A stretch of DNA of 64,000 nucleotides from Rufibacter roseolus (GCF_017916365.1 NZ_JAFMSU010000001.1:620001-684000); one strand, 5' to 3'. Shown: positions 1 to 7,978, counted from the stretch's first letter. Notes: a model not told the origin generated them from the letters alone. Numbers and translations: made by a program.

Positions 1-325
1 ATTGTCTATTGTTGACTGTTTAGCTACGCTTGCAGATCAGTCCCCCTTCGAAGGGGGTAGGGGGATGATAACTCCTGCTGATCAATCATTCCCAAGGTTC
101 ATTATTCAATCTTTTATTCAACTGCTTCTCGGTTCTTCAACTGCCTGTTCCCATGGCCTGTCCCCTGACAGGCCATTTTCGATTTTCTGTTTCGGTCTGT
201 CAGGGTACAGACCCAGGCGGGTTCTTTTGGGTTCTTTTCGCGTCTTTGTCATCCCCCTACCCCCTTCGAAGAGGGACGGAATGCGTGTGTTCTTCAACTC
301 AGAACTCAAGACTCAGAACTCAGGA
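1..325. repeat. Intergenic stretch with short repeats and hairpins
   Basis: No convincing gene. Two inverted copies of a short C/G-rich repeat (core CCCCCTTCGAAGGGGG) lie at about 41-65 and 252-276. Two hairpins sit between them: 153-176 with 10-bp arms (ATGGCCTGTC / GACAGGCCAT) and 194-213 with 7-bp arms (GGTCTGT / ACAGACC). The stretch lies downstream of the minus-strand HlyD gene, so any further gene of that operon begins beyond the window edge. Confidence 0.7.
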
Positions 326-1576
326 CTATTTAAGCTCCAACTTATCCTTATCATTGAAGGCGTCATAGGAGGAGACAATCACCTGCTCGCCAGGTTTCAG
401 ACCTTCCAGGACCTCGTAGTACTCTGGGTTCTGGCGGCCCAGCCGGATGCTGCGTTTAGAGGCTACTTTCCCGGATTCATCCAGCACATAGGCCCAGGCG
501 CCACCAGTGCTCTGGTAGAAGCCGCCTCTTGGGAGCAATACCGCCGGAGCCGGATCAGAGAGCTGCAACCTGATCTGCAGGGTCTGTCCGCGCCGGATGC
601 CTTCCGGTACCTTGCCAATGAACTTCATGTCAATGGGGAAGCGGCCGTTGGTCACCTCAGAGTATACCAGGGCAATCTCCAGCGGGTAAGTCTGGCCGTT
701 GTAGGTGAAGGAGCCCTGCTGGCCGGCGAACACGCGGCTCACGTAGTGCTGGTCCAACTCAGCCTTCACTTTGAAGCCGCTCAAATCATCTATCTGGCCA
801 ATCACCTGGCCCGACTGCACCGGCGTTCCCAATTCCACCTGAATAGAGGAAAGCTGCCCGGATATAGGGGCTTTGATGTAGAGGTTCTTGAGGTTGTCTT
901 CCATCATGTGCAGGTTGCGGCTGGTGCGGGCAATGGTGGTTTCCAGTTGGGCAATCTGCTGGCGGGCGTTGTTCTCCTCAAACTTCTGCGATTCCTGCTC
1001 AATGGCGCGTTCGGCTTTGAGGCGCTCATACTCTCGCTTGAAATTGAAGAACTCCTGCTGAGAAACTGCTTTGGCCTCGTAGAGGGCAATGTTGCGCTCA
1101 TACATATCCTTGGCGGCGTCTACCTGCGCGTCTAAGGTGGCCAGGCGGCGGCGGAGGTTGAATTTGTTCTGCTGCAGGCTCAGTTTAGAGTTCTGCAGAT
1201 TGTTGATGAGGTCATTCATGAGGGTTTCCTGGTTCATGAAGTCCAGCACCAGGCGGTTATTGGTGAGTTTCAGGATGGGGTCGCCTTGTTTCACCGGCTT
1301 GCCGCCCTCCAGGTACTTCTCATCCACGGTGCCGCCTTCCACCGCCGGGATCAGAATAGTTTTGATGGGGTGCACGGTGCCGTCTACCGGAATGAACTCC
1401 TGGAAAGAACCCTGGCTCACGGTGGCCATGGTGATTTTCTGGCTTTCCACGTTCAGCTTAGAGCTATTGTCGGCGAAGGCGATGAAGTAGGTGACCAGGG
1501 CTACGAGCAGGATGCTACCTATGTAGGCTGCTATTTTCTTGGGCGTCCAACGCTTCTTTTCTATGATACGGTCCAT
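326..1576 (-). CDS. HlyD-family efflux periplasmic adaptor
   Basis: A 416-aa membrane-fusion protein of an ABC-type (MacA-like) exporter. It has one N-terminal membrane anchor at about residues 16-35, a lipoyl-like half near 70-100, a long charged helical hairpin around 105-235 predicted to be coiled coil, the second lipoyl half near 235-270 (motif IKAPISGQLSS), then beta-barrel and membrane-proximal domains. It would link an inner-membrane ABC permease to an outer-membrane channel. No permease is seen; if it follows in the operon it lies beyond position 1, after at least 325 bp of repeat-rich spacer. The ATG at 1576 sits about 30 bp below a sigma-54-like promoter with two upstream palindromes shared with the regulator gene at 8232. 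That suggests control by that NtrC-type protein. RND-type partners are less likely given the anchor and context. Confidence 0.85.
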   Translation of the reverse strand: MDRIIEKKRWTPKKIAAYIGSILLVALVTYFIAFADNSSKLNVESQKITMATVSQGSFQEFIPVDGTVHPIKTILIPAVEGGTVDEKYLEGGKPVKQGDPILKLTNNRLVLDFMNQETLMNDLINNLQNSKLSLQQNKFNLRRRLATLDAQVDAAKDMYERNIALYEAKAVSQQEFFNFKREYERLKAERAIEQESQKFEENNARQQIAQLETTIARTSRNLHMMEDNLKNLYIKAPISGQLSSIQVELGTPVQSGQVIGQIDDLSGFKVKAELDQHYVSRVFAGQQGSFTYNGQTYPLEIALVYSEVTNGRFPIDMKFIGKVPEGIRRGQTLQIRLQLSDPAPAVLLPRGGFYQSTGGAWAYVLDESGKVASKRSIRLGRQNPEYYEVLEGLKPGEQVIVSSYDAFNDKDKLELK

Positions 1577-1603
1577 GGTGTTAAAGCAATTTTGTTATTC
1601 TCT

Positions 1604-1619
1604 CCCAATTGCTGTGCCG
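1604..1619 (-). promoter_or_regulatory. Sigma-54-like promoter of the HlyD gene
   Basis: On the minus strand CGGCAC, 5 nt, TTGGG resembles the -24/-12 consensus TGGCAC-N5-TTGCW. The GG at -24 is intact, and the -12 GC is replaced by GG. It lies about 30 bp before the ATG at 1576 and 55 bp downstream of the paired palindromes at 1673-1709, a distance suited to an enhancer-binding protein. The element was assigned by eye. Confidence 0.55.
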
Positions 1620-1672
1620 GGTTTATAAAACGCTGTAAATCAATAAATTGTGAATTTATGTGTAGCGAAGAG

Positions 1673-1709
1673 TGTCCGCTGGCGTACACTTTTTGTTCAT
1701 GCCCGAACA
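1673..1709. promoter_or_regulatory. Paired palindromic enhancer-like sites
   Basis: Two 16-bp inverted repeats, TGTCCGCTGGCGTACA (1673-1688) and TGTTCATGCCCGAACA (1694-1709), start 21 bp apart, which is two helical turns. The same arrangement occurs at 8087-8124 upstream of the sigma-54 activator gene. The shared form is TGTYC-N6-GNACA. Interpretation as binding sites of the NtrC-like regulator encoded at 8232-9611 is inference from shared sequence, spacing and position. Confidence 0.6.
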
Positions 1710-1899
1710 TTCCCCGGGCAAAGCGTGCAGCCACCTGGGGTTTCCTGCGTCTTTTCTGGGAAACAGGCCAAAAGCAGCTTCGCTTCCCGGATAAGGGAGT
1801 GATACTAGCCGGGTCTTTCCTCAACTTGAGCGCGATTTCCTGCAAAAATCCGGCAGCGGGCAATTTCCCATCTCGTCTCACCTAAACCCTAAATATACC

Positions 1900-2358
1900 A
1901 TGAAGAAACTGTTCACCGCTTTACTGTTTTCTTTCTTCTTCTCGGCTGGTTGGGCGCAGTGCGTGTCCACGGAGCAGGACAAGGCCGGGGTAACCGCTGC
2001 CTGCCAGGACTACATTCAGGCCTTTTACAAGGCAGACACCACCATTGCCTACCGCAGCGTGCATCCCTTGCTGCAGAAGCGTGGTTTCTCCTATTCGGCC
2101 GCGAACCAGGCCTATTCAAAACAACTGGAGATGCCTTTCCCGGCCTTGGTGAGTCTGGCTAAACGGTGGAATGCCGACGGCAAGCAGGCCAATGAGAACT
2201 CGGTGCAGAAAGTACAGATCCTGGATATCTGCGACAAAACCGCCTCGGCGAAAGTAACCGCCGTGTGGGGCATTGACTACATCCACCTGGTGAAAGAGCA
2301 GGGCAAGTGGTGGGTCATGAACGTGCTGTGGCAGTCTGTACCGCAACAAAAGCTATAG
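1900..2358 (+). CDS. Secreted NTF2-like (lumazine-binding-type) protein
   Basis: A 152-aa protein with a clear signal peptide (about residues 1-19, cleaved after GWAQ or nearby). The mature part resembles small NTF2-like/SnoaL-like proteins: a helical AACQDYIQAFYKADT start, a central helix and a C-terminal strand ending in KWWVMNVLW. No catalytic residues stand out. It is monocistronic: the HlyD gene is divergent, and a strong terminator (2378-2412) follows the stop. Function is unknown; a ligand-binding or stress-related envelope role is only a guess. Confidence 0.7.
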   Translation: MKKLFTALLFSFFFSAGWAQCVSTEQDKAGVTAACQDYIQAFYKADTTIAYRSVHPLLQKRGFSYSAANQAYSKQLEMPFPALVSLAKRWNADGKQANENSVQKVQILDICDKTASAKVTAVWGIDYIHLVKEQGKWWVMNVLWQSVPQQKL

Positions 2359-2377
2359 GTTTGCTCTGTTGCTTTTA

Positions 2378-2412
2378 GCCCTGTTTCCGGAAAAATATCC
2401 CGGAAACAGGGC
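2378..2412 (+). terminator. Terminator hairpin of the nested-palindrome type
   Basis: Perfect 13-bp arms GCCCTGTTTCCGG / CCGGAAACAGGGC with a 9-nt loop, followed by a T-rich stretch, 19 nt after the stop at 2358. The TGTTT core places it in the repeated gene-end palindrome family described in the findings. Confidence 0.8.
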
Positions 2413-2584
2413 TTTCTTTGTTGTTGATAGGTTGTGTTTGGTTGAAGGTCAAGCCGCCGGGGCAAATAGCGATTGGGTGGCAGGCCTACAGCCTGCCGAG
2501 GCAGTTTTTCTGTGGTTTAAAGTGCTCTAGATAAGCGCTGCTCAGACCAGAGAAAAATATTTTGAAACTTTTAGCCATAATTAT

Positions 2585-2614
2585 ATGTATGTACATTAAA
2601 TGTATATACATTTG
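2585..2614 (+). promoter_or_regulatory. Tandem palindromic operator over a -7 element
   Basis: Two 12-bp palindromes, ATGTATGTACAT (2585-2596, one mismatch) and ATGTATATACAT (2600-2611, perfect), start 15 bp apart. The second overlaps TACATTTG (2607-2614), which fits the Bacteroidota -7 consensus TAnnTTTG; no good -33 TTG was found. The site lies 60 bp before the YceI gene at 2674. The layout suggests repression of the downstream stress operon by a MarR- or HxlR-like dimer, whose gene is not in the window. Confidence 0.5.
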
Positions 2615-2673
2615 TGCATCGGATTTCAATAACCGAGCTAAAAAGTAGACTTTAACCTTTTAAAATCAAAATC

Positions 2674-3210
2674 ATGGCAACTACCAAATGGGCAGTAGAC
2701 CCAATGCACTCAGAAGTACAGTTCAAGGTGAAACACTTGATGATCACCACTGTGACGGGTTATTTCCAGAGCTTCAACGTGGAGGCGGAGACCGAGGATG
2801 AGCAGTTTACCAACGCCAGCAGCGTAGTGTTCTCCGCCGATGTGAACTCCATCAACACCAACAACGAGCAGCGCGACACCCACTTGAAATCAGCTGATTT
2901 CTTTGATGCGGAAAACCACGGCGAGATCCGGTTTGTGGGCAACAGATACGAGAACGTAGGCGGCGATGATTACCAACTGCACGGCGATTTGACCATCAGA
3001 GGCATCACCAAGCCAGTGACGGTGAAAGTGGAGTTCGGGGGTATTGTGGTAGACCCTTACGGCCAGACCAAAGCTGGTTTCACGGTAACCGGTAAAATCA
3101 GCCGCAAAGAGTTCGGGCTTACCTGGAACGCCGTAACCGAGGCGGGCAGCGTGGTAGTAAGCGACGAGATCAAACTGCAGGCCGAGATCCAGCTGGTAAA
3201 ACAAGGCTAA
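2674..3210 (+). CDS. YceI family protein
   Basis: A 178-aa YceI-like lipocalin-fold protein, starting with the typical AVDPMHSEVQFKVKHLMITTV block and containing the middle LTIRGITKPVTV block. The family binds polyisoprenoid or similar hydrophobic ligands in an eight-stranded barrel. This copy lacks a signal peptide, so it is probably cytoplasmic. It is the first gene of a same-strand run of seven (to 6943) that looks like an electrophile/quinone response unit, preceded by a tandem palindromic operator. A hairpin with arms near 3219-3226 and 3243-3250 (CCGGAAAC / GTTTCCGG) separates it from the pirin gene and may attenuate read-through. Confidence 0.88.
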   Translation: MATTKWAVDPMHSEVQFKVKHLMITTVTGYFQSFNVEAETEDEQFTNASSVVFSADVNSINTNNEQRDTHLKSADFFDAENHGEIRFVGNRYENVGGDDYQLHGDLTIRGITKPVTVKVEFGGIVVDPYGQTKAGFTVTGKISRKEFGLTWNAVTEAGSVVVSDEIKLQAEIQLVKQG

Positions 3211-3309
3211 GCTGCTGCCGGAAACTGAGGCTGCGGTTTCGGTTTCCGGTTAGTATAATCTGTTCCTTTTCGGGTTTCGCTCGTACAAACATCATTAAAT
3301 AGACCTAAA

Positions 3310-4020
3310 ATGCAATTTGAAAGATATAATCCCGCTTACAGAGGTCTCAAAGACCTGGGTTGGCTGAAGAGCAATTTCATCTTCAGTTTCTCTAGCCACT
3401 ACAACCCAGTGCGGGCGGGTTTTGGGTTGCTGCGGGTATTCAATGATGACTACGTGCAGCCCGAGAACGGTTTCGGTATCCATCCGCACGCCAACATGGA
3501 GATCATCTCGGTGATGCTCTCGGGGTCTATGAACCACATAGACTCGCTGGGCTACAAAGAGGTGGTGCACAAAGACTGGGTGCAGATCATGAGCGCGGGC
3601 AGCGGCTTGCGCCACGAGGAGCATAACGTGGGCCAGGACGAGGTGAACTTTCTGCAGATCTGGATTGAGCCCAAGCTGCAGAACATCACTCCCCGCTACC
3701 AGCGCCGGTTCTTTCCGGAGGAAAAGCGGCTGAACCAACTGGTCACTATTGTGAGCAACGAGGAAGGCCAGGCCCATTGCTGGATAAACCAGAACGCGAA
3801 GCTTTCCCTAGGTTCTTTTGAACAGGGGCAGCCGCTCACGTATTCCTTCAACCCGCTGAACAAAGGCGTGTTCGTCTTCAACATCAGCGGTACGTTACAG
3901 GTAAACGGCCAGACGCTGAACCAGCGCGACGCGGTAGGCATCTGGGAGACAGACAAGTTAGATTTTAGCTTTTCAACCGATAGCAAATTCCTCCTCATAG
4001 AGGTGCCTATCAATCACTAA
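3310..4020 (+). CDS. Pirin family protein
   Basis: A 236-aa bicupin of the pirin/YhaK type. The N-terminal cupin keeps the metal ligands: H58 and H60 in FGIHPHANMEI, and H102 and E104 in GLRHEEHN, matching the 3-His/1-Glu site of pirins. Some family members are quercetin dioxygenases; others are redox sensors or co-regulators. The gene sits 6 bp before the ring-cleaving dioxygenase gene, so the two are probably co-transcribed. A role in processing aromatic or quinone compounds fits the neighbours, but the substrate cannot be read from sequence. Confidence 0.9.
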   Translation: MQFERYNPAYRGLKDLGWLKSNFIFSFSSHYNPVRAGFGLLRVFNDDYVQPENGFGIHPHANMEIISVMLSGSMNHIDSLGYKEVVHKDWVQIMSAGSGLRHEEHNVGQDEVNFLQIWIEPKLQNITPRYQRRFFPEEKRLNQLVTIVSNEEGQAHCWINQNAKLSLGSFEQGQPLTYSFNPLNKGVFVFNISGTLQVNGQTLNQRDAVGIWETDKLDFSFSTDSKFLLIEVPINH

Positions 4021-4026
4021 GCCATC

Positions 4027-4962
4027 ATGGAAAACAGAATATTAGGCCTGCACCATATCACGGCTATTGCCGGAAAGGCCAAAAAGAACGTGGACTTCTA
4101 CACCAAAGTGTTGGGTCTGCGCCTGCTCAAAAAGACCGTCAATTTTGACGATCCCGGTACTTACCACCTGTACTACGGCGATGAGCGCGGCAGTGCCGGC
4201 ACCATCCTGACGTTCTTCCCCTACGAAGACGCCCGCCGCGGCAGCGCCGGCACCGGTATGGCTACCAACATCGGCTACTCCGTGCCAGAGGGCAGCTTTG
4301 ATTTCTGGATTGACCGCTTTGAGAAGCACAATGTCATCTACAACAAGCCCTCTGAGAAATTTGGGGAGCAGTACCTCACGTTCCTGGATCCCGATGGCCT
4401 GAAACTGGAGCTGGTAATTCCTAAAAACCAGGACAACCGCGTGGCCTGGGAAACCGATGAGATCAAAGCCAATGTGGCTACCAAAGGTTTCCACAGCGTA
4501 ACCCTTACCCTGCGCGACATCAAAGGCACCGCCGCCGTCCTTACCGATGTGTTTGGCTATACCTTACAGGAGAAAAGCGGCAACCGTTACCGCTACATCA
4601 CCGATGCGGTGGAGCACGCGGCCATCATTGACCTGGTGGAACTGCCCAACGAGGCAAGAGGAATCGGCGGGGCCGGCACCAACCACCACATCGCCTTTAG
4701 GGTGAAAGACGAGGAAACCCTTATGGCGTTTCGTCAGAAAGTGGCCAAGGCTGGTCTTAACATCACGGAAAAGATTGACCGTAACTACTTCTATTCACTC
4801 TACTTCCGGGAGCCGGGCGGCGTGCTGTTTGAGATCGCGACGGATAACCCGGGTTTCGGGATTGACGAGTCCTGGGACCAGCTGGGCTCCAGCCTGCTGT
4901 TGCCGCCGCAATATGAGTCGCACCGCGCCGAGATTGAAGCGGTTCTGCCTAGCCTGGACTAA
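4027..4962 (+). CDS. Ring-cleaving dioxygenase (VOC family, MhqO-like)
   Basis: A 311-aa protein of two vicinal-oxygen-chelate modules. Candidate metal ligands are in HHITAIAG (H9/H10), NHHIAFRV (H220/H221) and GGVLFEIATD (E269). It resembles hydroquinone-cleaving extradiol dioxygenases of the MhqO/MhqA/LinE group, which open hydroquinone rings with Fe(II) and O2. With the MhqD-like hydrolase, FMN reductase and cupin downstream it matches the content of quinone-detoxification loci known from Bacillus. The stop is 63 bp before the cupin gene; a hairpin fills that gap. Confidence 0.88.
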   Translation: MENRILGLHHITAIAGKAKKNVDFYTKVLGLRLLKKTVNFDDPGTYHLYYGDERGSAGTILTFFPYEDARRGSAGTGMATNIGYSVPEGSFDFWIDRFEKHNVIYNKPSEKFGEQYLTFLDPDGLKLELVIPKNQDNRVAWETDEIKANVATKGFHSVTLTLRDIKGTAAVLTDVFGYTLQEKSGNRYRYITDAVEHAAIIDLVELPNEARGIGGAGTNHHIAFRVKDEETLMAFRQKVAKAGLNITEKIDRNYFYSLYFREPGGVLFEIATDNPGFGIDESWDQLGSSLLLPPQYESHRAEIEAVLPSLD

Positions 4963-4997
4963 ATTAGTTTAGGATCAAATCTCTCGAATCAGTTTTA

Positions 4998-5022
4998 GGG
5001 CTGTTTTGGGAAAAACAGACCC
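4998..5022 (+). repeat. Gene-end palindrome directly before the cupin start
   Basis: An imperfect hairpin, GGGCTGTTTT then GGGA then AAAACAGACCC, with one bulged A. It ends 3 nt before the ATG at 5026, so in mRNA it would border or block the ribosome-binding region of the cupin gene. It belongs to the dispersed nested-palindrome family. Function as terminator or translation control is inference. Confidence 0.6.
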
Positions 5023-5025
5023 AGA

Positions 5026-5388
5026 ATGGAAGTATTCAACATCACCCGCGTGTACGCGGATAAAAGCGGCGAAAGCCATTTTGCCCAACTTGCCAAGCCC
5101 CTGCACTCCGCAGGGGATATTGGCTTTTTGTCTGATCCCGAGGAAGTGGAAAGTATCATTTTCCGGAAGGTGCTGCCCAGCTATGACTATGACTTCCACT
5201 GCGCGCCTGCCCGGCAATACATTGTGCTGCTGGACGGCGAGATTGAGATAGAAACCTCTCTAGGCGAGAAACGGCAGTTCAAAGCCGGAGACATTCTGCT
5301 GGTGGAAGACACCAATGGCAAAGGACACCGCACCAGAAACTTGTTACCCGCGGTTAGGAACTCCATTTTTGTTACCTTGAAACCGTAA
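5026..5388 (+). CDS. Small cupin domain protein
   Basis: A 120-aa single-domain cupin. The core contains YIVLLDGEIEIETSLGE and FKAGDILLVEDTNGKGHRTRN, the second and first-type cupin motifs being only partly conserved: H at the end (GHRTR) is kept, while the usual HxH is not obvious. Metal binding is therefore uncertain. It sits in the middle of the electrophile-response run. The substrate is unknown. Its start codon lies immediately after a hairpin of the repeated palindrome family, an unusual place for such an element. Confidence 0.8.
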   Translation: MEVFNITRVYADKSGESHFAQLAKPLHSAGDIGFLSDPEEVESIIFRKVLPSYDYDFHCAPARQYIVLLDGEIEIETSLGEKRQFKAGDILLVEDTNGKGHRTRNLLPAVRNSIFVTLKP

Positions 5389-5421
5389 TAGCAGTTTACC
5401 CATCATTCTAAATAAACACAC

Positions 5422-5985
5422 ATGAAACTGGTAGTAGTATCTGGGAGTGCCCGCCCGCAGCGGCAGTCACACCAGGTGGCGTTGGAAGTGGGGAGAAGAC
5501 TGGAAGCAAAAGGACACAGCGTTCATCTGCTGGACGTGCGGGAACTCAATTTCCCGCTGCTGGAAAACATCTTTGACAAAACCCCCAATCCTTCTGATCT
5601 GATGAAGGAAACCAGCGCCGCCATTGCCCAGAGCGATGGCCTGGTGATTGTGTCACCGGAGCATAACGGCAGCTATTCCGGCGCTCTGAAAAACACTCTG
5701 GACTATTTCTACAAAGAGTATTTCCATAAGCCGTTTGGGATTGTGGCAGTATCGGCGGGCATGCTGGGCGGCATTAACGCGGCCAAAAGCCTGCAGCACT
5801 ATGCCCTCACCCTGAACGGGATTGTTTTGCCCAATGCGCTCCTCACGCCCAAAGTGCAGACATTGTTCCAGGACGGGCAGTTGACCGATGCCGCATACAG
5901 TGGGCGCCTGGATAAATTTTTGGAAGATTTTCTGTGGTTAGGGCAAGCCATTCAGGCCACCCAGGTTAACCAGGTTATACAATAA
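5422..5985 (+). CDS. NADPH-dependent FMN reductase
   Basis: A 187-aa flavodoxin-fold reductase. It has the FMN phosphate loop SGSARPQRQSHQ near the N-terminus and the typical SPEHNGSYSGALKNTLDYF block around residue 80, as in the YieF/ChrR/Lot6 group. These enzymes use NAD(P)H to reduce quinones by two electrons (and chromate or azo dyes as side activities), avoiding semiquinone radicals. The gene ends 8 bp before the MhqD-like hydrolase gene. The exact substrate is inferred from context, not shown. Confidence 0.9.
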   Translation: MKLVVVSGSARPQRQSHQVALEVGRRLEAKGHSVHLLDVRELNFPLLENIFDKTPNPSDLMKETSAAIAQSDGLVIVSPEHNGSYSGALKNTLDYFYKEYFHKPFGIVAVSAGMLGGINAAKSLQHYALTLNGIVLPNALLTPKVQTLFQDGQLTDAAYSGRLDKFLEDFLWLGQAIQATQVNQVIQ

Positions 5986-5993
5986 AGCTGCCT

Positions 5994-6632
5994 ATGTACA
6001 CGCACGAAAGACACGTCATCACCCACGGCAAGCCTTTGTCCCAGACCGGCAAGGCCCTGATCATGATCCACGGGCGGGGCGCCTCGGCAGAGAGCATCCT
6101 GTCACTCGCTGATTACCTGCCGGTAGCGGATTTCTCGTTGTTTGCCCCGCAGGCCACAAACCACAGCTGGTACCCTTACAGCTTCATGGCACCCACAGAG
6201 CAAAACCAACCAGCACTGGACTCGGCTCTGGAGCAGATCCATGACCTGGTGAAATCCATGGCGGGCGAGGGAATCAGCAGCCAGAACATCTATTTGCTGG
6301 GCTTCTCACAGGGGGCCTGCCTCACCGCCGAGTACGCCGCCAGAAACGCCCAGCTCTTTGGCGGTCTGTTCCTCTTTACCGGCGGGTTGATAGGTCCGCA
6401 ACTGAACACCAGCCACTACAAAGGCGATTTCAAAAATACCCCCGTTCTGATTACCACCGGTGACCCAGACCCCCACGTGCCCGTGAGCCGGGTAGAGGAG
6501 ACGGTGCAGGTTCTGGAAGCACACGGCGCCGGGGTCACCAAGAAAATCTACAAAGGCCGGCCGCATACCATTCTGCAGGAAGAGCTGGAACTGGCGAAAG
6601 AAATCCTGACCAGAACCCAGGAGAGTGAATAA
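5994..6632 (+). CDS. MhqD-like alpha/beta hydrolase
   Basis: A 212-aa carboxylesterase/phospholipase-type hydrolase. The nucleophile S105 is in GFSQGA, the acid is D157 or D159 in TGDPDPHVP, and H191 is in GRPHTI; HGRG (residues 26-29) forms the oxyanion region. It is closest in feel to MhqD and predicted dienelactone-hydrolase-like esterases that act in the 2-methylhydroquinone response. It follows the FMN reductase gene by 8 bp and is followed by a small GNAT gene 32 bp later, fitting one transcript. Confidence 0.87.
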   Translation: MYTHERHVITHGKPLSQTGKALIMIHGRGASAESILSLADYLPVADFSLFAPQATNHSWYPYSFMAPTEQNQPALDSALEQIHDLVKSMAGEGISSQNIYLLGFSQGACLTAEYAARNAQLFGGLFLFTGGLIGPQLNTSHYKGDFKNTPVLITTGDPDPHVPVSRVEETVQVLEAHGAGVTKKIYKGRPHTILQEELELAKEILTRTQESE

Positions 6633-6664
6633 TCTTCTTATCTTAGAGAGAAAGAACCCTCTGA

Positions 6665-6943
6665 ATGGAACAGGAGATCAAAAACAACACGGCCAAACAT
6701 CAGTTTGAGACCACCATTGAAGGCAAAACCGCCCTGGTGAGTTATAAGCTGAAAGACAACGTCATGACCGTACTGCACACCGAGGTGCCCGAAGAGCTGG
6801 AGGGCCGGGGCATTGCAGCGGCTTTGTCCAAACAGGTGCTGGAGTACCTGAAAAAGGAGAACATGGAGCTGATTCCGCTGTGCCCGTACATGGCGGCTTA
6901 CCTGAAAAAACACCCCGAGTACCAATCGCTGGTGAAAAAGTAA
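6665..6943 (+). CDS. Small GNAT-like acetyltransferase (YjdJ type)
   Basis: A 92-aa protein of the short Gcn5-related class. It shows LHTEVPEELEGRGIAAALSK (acetyl-CoA pyrophosphate loop with GRGIA) and a C-terminal LCPYMAAYLKKHPEY, both hallmarks of the YjdJ/GTNAT family, whose members are roughly half the size of normal GNATs. The acyl acceptor is unknown. It is the last gene of the stress-type run starting at 2674; the next gene, the ferredoxin-cyclase, begins 60 bp later and may or may not be co-transcribed. Confidence 0.85.
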   Translation: MEQEIKNNTAKHQFETTIEGKTALVSYKLKDNVMTVLHTEVPEELEGRGIAAALSKQVLEYLKKENMELIPLCPYMAAYLKKHPEYQSLVKK

Positions 6944-7003
6944 GGAGCGGTGCGCTCCAGGCAAACCGCAGGTGTTATCTGTAACCGTTAACGTTTAAGC
7001 AGG

Positions 7004-7957
7004 ATGAACGTGCAGGTAGATTTCAAAGGCGAGAAAGAAGTTTCAATAGCAGATGGCCAGACCCTGTTGGAGGCTTCCCTGGCGGCGGGTATCCCGCATT
7101 GCCATGCCTGCGGCGGAAAAGGGCAGTGCACCACCTGCCGTGTGCTGGTGCTGAACGGCGCTGAGCAGCTCTCTGAAGTCAACAGCTGCGAAAGGCTGGT
7201 GCGCGAAGTGCGCAAACTCCCTGATAACGTACGGCTCGCCTGTCAGACCAACGTAAGGGGAGAGGGCGTGCAGGTGCATCGGCTCATCAAAGATGACATA
7301 GACCGTTTCATCTTCATCAACGGAATCAAGGAAGACCCTTCAGAGGCCATAGGGAAACGGCGCAAAATGGCACTGTTCTTCATTGACATCCGCAATTTCA
7401 CGCCCTTCATGGAAGCCAACCTTCCTTTTGACGTGATCCACATCATGCGCCGCATTATCACCCTCTTTAGAAATGCCATTGAGCATTACGGCGGTAAGAT
7501 CATAGACACCGCCGGCGATGGCGTGTATGCCGTCTTTGGACTGGACACGAACATCAAGATGGCCACCGAGTCGGCTGTATTTGCCGGGATCAAGATCTTG
7601 GAGGATGTCAAGATCTTCAACAACACTTACATGCGAGCCTATTTCAACCACTTCTTTGAGGTAGGCATTGGCCTGCACGTGGGGCAGGTGATCTACGGCA
7701 ACGTGGGCATCGGGCTGAACAACAGCCTTTCGGTGATGGGGTTCCCGGTGAACGTAGCGGCGCGCCTCCAGGCTGCCACCAAAGAACTGAACAACAGCTT
7801 CGTGATCTCCGAAGCCGCCTACGGGATGCTAAGGAATCCTCCTTTCTCCGTCAGGACCGCCAAAATCAACCTCAAAGGCGTGAGTAATGCCTTTGAAGTC
7901 ATGCTCATCGGGAAGCCCTACCAAAACGCCGCCGCTGCCACCGTTAAGGCTGATTAA
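7004..7957 (+). CDS. 2Fe-2S ferredoxin-class III nucleotide cyclase fusion
   Basis: A 317-aa protein with two domains. Residues 1-95 are a plant/adrenodoxin-type ferredoxin with cluster ligands C36, C42, C45 and C80 (C-x5-C-x2-C, then LACQT). Residues 120-305 are a class III nucleotidyl cyclase: metal-binding D128 (FFIDIRNFT) and D172 (TAGDGVYAVFG), and transition-state N250 and R254 (VNVAARLQ). Both purine-specifying positions are unusual: the place of the adenine-binding Lys is D168, and the place of the Asp is S241. The product (cAMP, cGMP or other) therefore cannot be predicted. There is no membrane segment. The design implies that cluster redox state or oxygen controls cyclase activity. 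It sits between an electrophile-defence run and a sigma-54 two-component system. Confidence 0.88.
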   Translation: MNVQVDFKGEKEVSIADGQTLLEASLAAGIPHCHACGGKGQCTTCRVLVLNGAEQLSEVNSCERLVREVRKLPDNVRLACQTNVRGEGVQVHRLIKDDIDRFIFINGIKEDPSEAIGKRRKMALFFIDIRNFTPFMEANLPFDVIHIMRRIITLFRNAIEHYGGKIIDTAGDGVYAVFGLDTNIKMATESAVFAGIKILEDVKIFNNTYMRAYFNHFFEVGIGLHVGQVIYGNVGIGLNNSLSVMGFPVNVAARLQAATKELNNSFVISEAAYGMLRNPPFSVRTAKINLKGVSNAFEVMLIGKPYQNAAAATVKAD

Positions 7958-7978
7958 GTGCCGCAGTAAAAACATCCG

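Noticed and set aside
2..1135. Plus-strand open frame of 377 codons opposite the HlyD gene
   Set aside because: It is the antisense shadow of a well-supported gene with clear domains; its product has no recognisable features.
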